Assembly (NCBI GenBank): GCA_031082105.1
Contig: JAVHLO010000125.1
Location: 1-8,925 of the forward strand
DNA: 8,925 nucleotides
Direction of reading: 5' to 3'
Source: Planctomycetota bacterium
GTDB lineage: Bacteria; Planctomycetota; MHYJ01; JACQXL01; JAVHLO01
Translations under genes and position numbers: made by a program
Part shown: one piece after another, positions 6,101 to 8,925 of the stretch
Layout of the letters: each line of letters starts with the position of its first letter
How positions within the stretch are numbered: position 1 is the first letter of the stretch
Notes under the pieces: generated by a model
Seen by the model: only the letters and a program-made list of their open reading frames with translations
The model's database searches: none
Told to the model about the DNA's origin: nothing

Positions 6101-8763
6101 TCCTTGCGCACGACGGACAGCTCGCGCGTCGACTGGTAGCGGAAGTAGCCGTCCGGGTCGCGCTTGAGCACGGTGTTCCAGAAGACCTTGTTGACGGTGA
6201 TCTCCAGCGTTTCGCGTTCGACCACGGCGCCGGCCGCGTCGACCGGCACGATTTTCATATTGAACGGCTCGCCCACCTTCGCGAACCCTTCGCGCGAGGC
6301 GGAGCAGATGCCGACGTAGACCGGATAGACATCGATCATCCTCGTCTCGAAGGCGGACGTCGCGCGTCCCGTCGTCTCTCTCACGGTGGCGCAGATCGTG
6401 GCCTTCAGGGCGGAAGGCGGCTTCCAGCCTGACGGGATTTCCGCCTTGAACTCGCGCCTCCCGTCCTCATCCAGCACGTTCGAAGGCAGAACGACATCGG
6501 CCGGCGACACATCTTTCCACTTTTCACTGTCCGCGAAAACAAAACCCGGCCATGACGGGTGCGTGAAGTCGATGGGCGCGAAGGAGACCGTGACGCCGAC
6601 CTTGTTCCCCGCGGCCGGCTGGCCGAAGAGATGAACCGCCTCCACGGTGATGGGGATGGGCTTAGAAGCGGCAAACCGCTCGCCTTCGACCTTGACCGCC
6701 ACCTTCAACTGCGGCGGGACGAACTCCTCGACGCCGAACGCGACCTGGCCGATCGACTTGTCCGAGCCGGGGATGCCGAACCGGACCGTGTACCGGCCGG
6801 TCATGGCGTGGTTCGGGATCGTCACCGCGCCCCTGGCCACGCCGTGCTCGTTCATGAGCACGACCATCTTCCCGTGCGTCCTGCCGTCGGGGCGGATGAC
6901 CTTGACCGACAGCGGGAACGCGATCGCTGGAGCGGCCAGGTCCTTGTCGCGGACGATCGCCTCGACGTGGACGGTCTCGCCTGGACGGTAGATTCCTCGA
7001 TCCGTGAATACGCAGGCCTCGAACCCGCGCGCCAGGTACGGGCGGCCGTGCGTGTCAAGCTCCGCGGTGCGGAGCCGTTCCGCCTCGCCGAGCACGGTGT
7101 AGCTGAGCTCGCGCCCCTTCTCGACGACGACGATGAAGGGCTGGAGTTCCTCCTTCCACTGTACGTCCTGGAAATGCGCAACGCCCTCCGCGTCCGTCAT
7201 GCCGCTGAGCAGTTCCTGGTTCGTCTCGGAGAAGACCTGCACCGTCGCGCCCGCTACCGGCGCGAGGCTCCGCAGCGAGTTCGCCCAGATGAACAGGTCG
7301 GTTTCCGATTTTTTGATCGAGATCCCGATATCGGAGACGACAATCACCTTCCGTTCGTGGTCCCAGCTATCGGGGCTGCTTGCAACGACCTCGAAGATCC
7401 CGACCGCCTCGTCGCCGAGCATTTCGCGCAGGTCGAGTGTCGTGGTGTTGACCACGTTCCGTTCCGCGGAGCACTCGATCTCGGTGTTCGCCACGACCTG
7501 CTTCGCCAGACCGCTGAGCGCGCTCCCGTACCGTCTGCGGGCGGTCTTTGCGGCGCAGTAGACGACGTTGTTCGGATACAGCCGCTCGATGCCGACCGAC
7601 ACCTTCTTCACGTTCACCGTTTCGATCGGAAGGAGCAGGTTCGCTTCGCTCGAGAGGTACTGACCCGGGATCTTGAACACGATGCCGGACTCAAGGTCTT
7701 CCGTGTAGACCGTCCGCTTGGCATCCGCGGAGAGGGAATTGCCGTTCACTGCGGGGAGCCCCCTGGAAAGGCTGACGGCGTAGCGTGTGCCTGGCTTGAA
7801 GTCGCCGTTGAGCGTCACATAGTTGTCATTCCCTTCGAGCCGGAACTGCACTTCCGGTTCGGTCTTGATGTACGTGGCGGCATCGGGCAGGACGACGGAA
7901 GAGGAGAAGCATATCGTGATCCTGCACGTATGGCTCGGCCAGACCTGGTGCGCGTAGATCTCGGTGACGCGCAGGCTGAAATCTGGCACGAGCCGGTGCT
8001 CGAACTCCCTGGTCATGCCCAGCCGGCCGCTCTTGCCGGTGAGGCCGGGCAGGACCTTCACGACGAGCTCATTGCCGGTCACGGGGGCCGTGTCGAGAGT
8101 GGCGATGAACGTCCGTCCCCTTCCGTCGGCCTGGCCTTCCCTCCAGTATGTGCCGCGCATTTCATACGGCACTTCCTGCGGATCGCGCGCGGCGTCGCGC
8201 AGTGTGAGATGCGCCTTCAGGTCCTCCGCGGAGATCTCATCCGTGAACTCGATCTCGAGCGTGATCCTCCGGTCGTTTGTGAACCCGGTCTGGCGAACGC
8301 CGAACGCTGCGAGCGGCAGGACGTGCAGTTTGTGGGCGCAAGGGGTCAGGAGTGTCGAACCGGAACGCGATTTGAGCCCCGGCAGAACAGTGACGTTGTA
8401 TCGCGTGCCCCTTGTCCATGCGCCGATCGGTTTGAAGGTGAGCGTCCTGGGGTCGGACCACTTGAGCCTGCCCTCGATCTGCGGGTTCAATGTGATCAGG
8501 TCTTCATCGATCGGCTTGCCGACCTGCGTGTTCGGGACCATGTCCTCCTTGAATCGCAGGACGAGCGTGCCGTCTGCGGGCATGATCGCGTCGGAAGGCG
8601 GGCTGAACTCGGGTTTTGCCAGCGTTCTCGACGGGCCCACAGGGCCTGGTGCGCGATCGTGGCGGGAGCTTTTCCACTCGTAGAACCAGTATGCGTTGAG
8701 GACGAGGAATGCGAGTCCGAGCAGGATGTACTTCTGGCGCGGGAGCCAATTTCCCCTCTCCAT
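3166..8763 (-). CDS. yfhM: Bacterial alpha-2-macroglobulin, membrane-anchored protease trap
   Basis: This 1865-residue protein is a broad protease inhibitor: a protease cuts the bait region, the thioester is released and the attacker is covalently trapped. Residues 11-30 form one hydrophobic anchor after a short basic N-terminus. There is no lipobox Cys, unlike the E. coli lipoprotein. Next come Ig-like/MG-type domains (about 47-355, starting SPPSDAIMPADGTLVLRF), an MG2 domain (about 583-680, with the hallmark TDRGIYRPGETVHV), further MG domains, the bait-region domain (about 940-1120), and the A2M core (FRPVALWVADVVTDENGKATI, 1161-1181). The thioester domain (about 1360-1640) carries YPYGCIEQTT with Cys1375 and Gln1378. 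The C-terminal domain has MRDDRL and YLARAVTPGNY, closely matching the E. coli end. Length is above that of E. coli YfhM (about 1650), mainly from extra N-terminal domains. The ATG has a strong GGAGG 5 bases upstream. The gene is intact and precedes pbpC by a short gap. Confidence 0.95.
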   Translation of the reverse strand: MERGNWLPRQKYILLGLAFLVLNAYWFYEWKSSRHDRAPGPVGPSRTLAKPEFSPPSDAIMPADGTLVLRFKEDMVPNTQVGKPIDEDLITLNPQIEGRLKWSDPRTLTFKPIGAWTRGTRYNVTVLPGLKSRSGSTLLTPCAHKLHVLPLAAFGVRQTGFTNDRRITLEIEFTDEISAEDLKAHLTLRDAARDPQEVPYEMRGTYWREGQADGRGRTFIATLDTAPVTGNELVVKVLPGLTGKSGRLGMTREFEHRLVPDFSLRVTEIYAHQVWPSHTCRITICFSSSVVLPDAATYIKTEPEVQFRLEGNDNYVTLNGDFKPGTRYAVSLSRGLPAVNGNSLSADAKRTVYTEDLESGIVFKIPGQYLSSEANLLLPIETVNVKKVSVGIERLYPNNVVYCAAKTARRRYGSALSGLAKQVVANTEIECSAERNVVNTTTLDLREMLGDEAVGIFEVVASSPDSWDHERKVIVVSDIGISIKKSETDLFIWANSLRSLAPVAGATVQVFSETNQELLSGMTDAEGVAHFQDVQWKEELQPFIVVVEKGRELSYTVLGEAERLRTAELDTHGRPYLARGFEACVFTDRGIYRPGETVHVEAIVRDKDLAAPAIAFPLSVKVIRPDGRTHGKMVVLMNEHGVARGAVTIPNHAMTGRYTVRFGIPGSDKSIGQVAFGVEEFVPPQLKVAVKVEGERFAASKPIPITVEAVHLFGQPAAGNKVGVTVSFAPIDFTHPSWPGFVFADSEKWKDVSPADVVLPSNVLDEDGRREFKAEIPSGWKPPSALKATICATVRETTGRATSAFETRMIDVYPVYVGICSASREGFAKVGEPFNMKIVPVDAAGAVVERETLEITVNKVFWNTVLKRDPDGYFRYQSTRELSVVRKETLRKVAAAVDFAHTPKEYGQYLIVVSDPASGASASAGCYARSGIEEWGSWSMEKADRVELELDKKQYSPGETAKVLARAPFAGKALITLESDRVLWRKTMQVEANTFEFDLPMLAEYRPNVYCCVTLIRAAKTGLTDRFRAFGAAPVVIDHSSRVLTVAVDAPAEIRPAQKIEIPVSVTDASGQGVKADVVVAAVDEGICMLTQYKTPDPTGFFEGRRALAVATFDIYSRLMPDIEKVAQAPRKEGGDGADDEAIAKVALDPRRLNPIKAARFRPVALWVADVVTDENGKATIGLEVPEFSGQLRLMVVAVGRDRFGCAERSMLVRRPLVVTTGLPRFLAPGDTCEATVELFNNTGADGEVALSVWTEGPLEMVSDRDRPVRVAQGGSLVERFKIKAADRPGKGVVHVKAALGDELFEETIELAVRPAAGLVSVCDYGVVEAGKSKRIALPTKWLEGTEEGTLVCSATPALKLAGSLRYLVQYPYGCIEQTTSSSFPLLYLADLAAATEPDKFDEDRIRVYVQAGVDRVFSMLLPHRGGFSMWPGGAWYSAWSTVYATHFLVEAKKAGYEVADDLLDIALTHLEKMVEGGLAGWRGEPWLGVEDLECRAYACFVLALAGRAPIAGMNFLTEQGEALLAAKQDSQYLASARPQWRFHLAAAFVAVGNVKMAVEPIKAYLIPPEEFARRHGGSLASTVRQDAIMLSVWMDIDPTKPLIRMLAQRLETACSKRGRWGTTQENAFALMALGKYVRRMVGQKGEYTVTVSSGGKTLASGTQADTVRLDTRGINDMEIAVTGTGQVFYNWISQGIPLDGVVREAHSNMSVGRRFLDRDGKPLPGDSAETGDLVLVELRFDSEDGVDNIVVEELLPAGLEIENPRLATSERQGSTAEGPAGDEPDEYGVKPGGERHFYPNHVEMRDDRLLLFGNLPAGEVRFRYLARAVTPGNYAAPGTNAECMYDPDIFSRGAAGEFVVKPGQ

Positions 8764-8773
8764 GGTTTCCTCC
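8764..8773 (-). promoter_or_regulatory. Strong ribosome binding site of the macroglobulin gene
   Basis: On the minus strand GGAGG (8773-8769) is followed by AAACC and then the ATG at 8763. This near-ideal site fixes the start of the large gene, and contrasts with pbpC, which has no such site at either candidate start. Confidence 0.85.
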
Positions 8774-8822
8774 GTGCAATACTTGAACCTGAATTTCGAG
8801 TTCTTCCTTGCGCAACGGCTGC

Positions 8823-8845
8823 GACTTCGACAGTTATCGAACGTC
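8823..8845 (-). promoter_or_regulatory. Inverted repeat at the predicted transcript 5' end
   Basis: On the minus strand TTCGA (8841-8837) and TCGAA (8830-8826) flank a 6-base loop. GAC (8845-8843) and GTC (8825-8823) extend the stem past a single bulged G at 8842. It lies at about +1 to +22 of the promoter described next. It could be an RNA hairpin that protects the 5' end, or a protein-binding site covering the initial transcribed region. Which of these applies, if either, cannot be told from sequence. Confidence 0.4.
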
Positions 8846-8850
8846 TTCGC

Positions 8851-8879
8851 ACTGTAGCAGATGTCGCCGTGGAAGTCAA
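8851..8879 (-). promoter_or_regulatory. Sigma70-type promoter for the macroglobulin-pbpC operon
   Basis: On the minus strand the -35 is TTGACT (8879-8874, 5 of 6 to consensus), the spacer is exactly 17 bases, and the -10 is TACAGT (8856-8851, 4 of 6). A TGC directly before the -10 gives an extended -10 element. The predicted start of transcription is near 8844, leaving a leader of about 80 bases. The rest of 8764-8925 shows no gene. Confidence 0.7.
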
Positions 8880-8925
8880 TAGTATCTTCTGCGTGATCGA
8901 GGTTCCTGGGAAAGCCTTGCAGGCT

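Noticed and set aside
7964..8683. Open frame of 239 codons on the plus strand.
   Set aside because: It is antisense to the N-terminal domains of the macroglobulin and low in recognisable structure.
8504..8815. Minus-strand frame of 103 codons overlapping the macroglobulin start.
   Set aside because: It needs a TTG start, overlaps the true start in another frame and has no family features.

Overview
The window is GC-rich and comes from a Gram-negative (diderm) bacterium. Everything that can be supported as a gene lies on the minus strand. The layout, read in the direction of transcription from high to low coordinates, is: a promoter and short leader (8764-8925), a very large alpha-2-macroglobulin-family protein (3166-8763), a penicillin-binding protein 1C (538-3084, possibly from 3153), a 228-base gap carrying a cluster of short hairpin repeats, and the 5' part of a small membrane-anchored protein that runs off the left edge (1-309).

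The two complete genes form the classic bacterial pair known from E. coli as yfhM-pbpC. The macroglobulin is a protease trap facing the periplasm. It has an intact CIEQ thioester motif and a plausible bait region, but a transmembrane N-terminal anchor instead of the lipobox of the E. coli protein. PBP1C is a bifunctional glycosyltransferase/transpeptidase with all catalytic motifs intact. The accepted idea for this pair is joint defence: the macroglobulin captures foreign proteases that get through the outer membrane and PBP1C repairs the peptidoglycan. A single good sigma70-type promoter with an extended -10 element lies in front of the macroglobulin, and no convincing promoter is visible between the two genes, so they are probably one operon.

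The most unusual structure is at the gene junction. A segment of about 170 bp (2981-3155), bounded by near-perfect inverted ends, sits between the macroglobulin stop codon and the basic pre-membrane segment of PBP1C. Each end is also a hairpin, and the single mismatch between the two ends is compensated within each hairpin. It looks like a MITE or paired REP-type element that now supplies both possible start codons and the first residues of PBP1C.

The gap at 310-537 holds four related copies of a CTTTCGCGG-centred hairpin repeat of the widespread 'ATTCCCGC...GCGGGAAT' type.

Taxonomy cannot be fixed from this window. The PBP1C form with a long Cys-rich segment, the non-lipoprotein macroglobulin and the repeat families make an uncultivated PVC-type lineage (Verrucomicrobiota, Kiritimatiellota, Lentisphaerota) or a similar candidate phylum my best guess, at low confidence. 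No new defence system, CRISPR array, RNA gene or integrase is visible.
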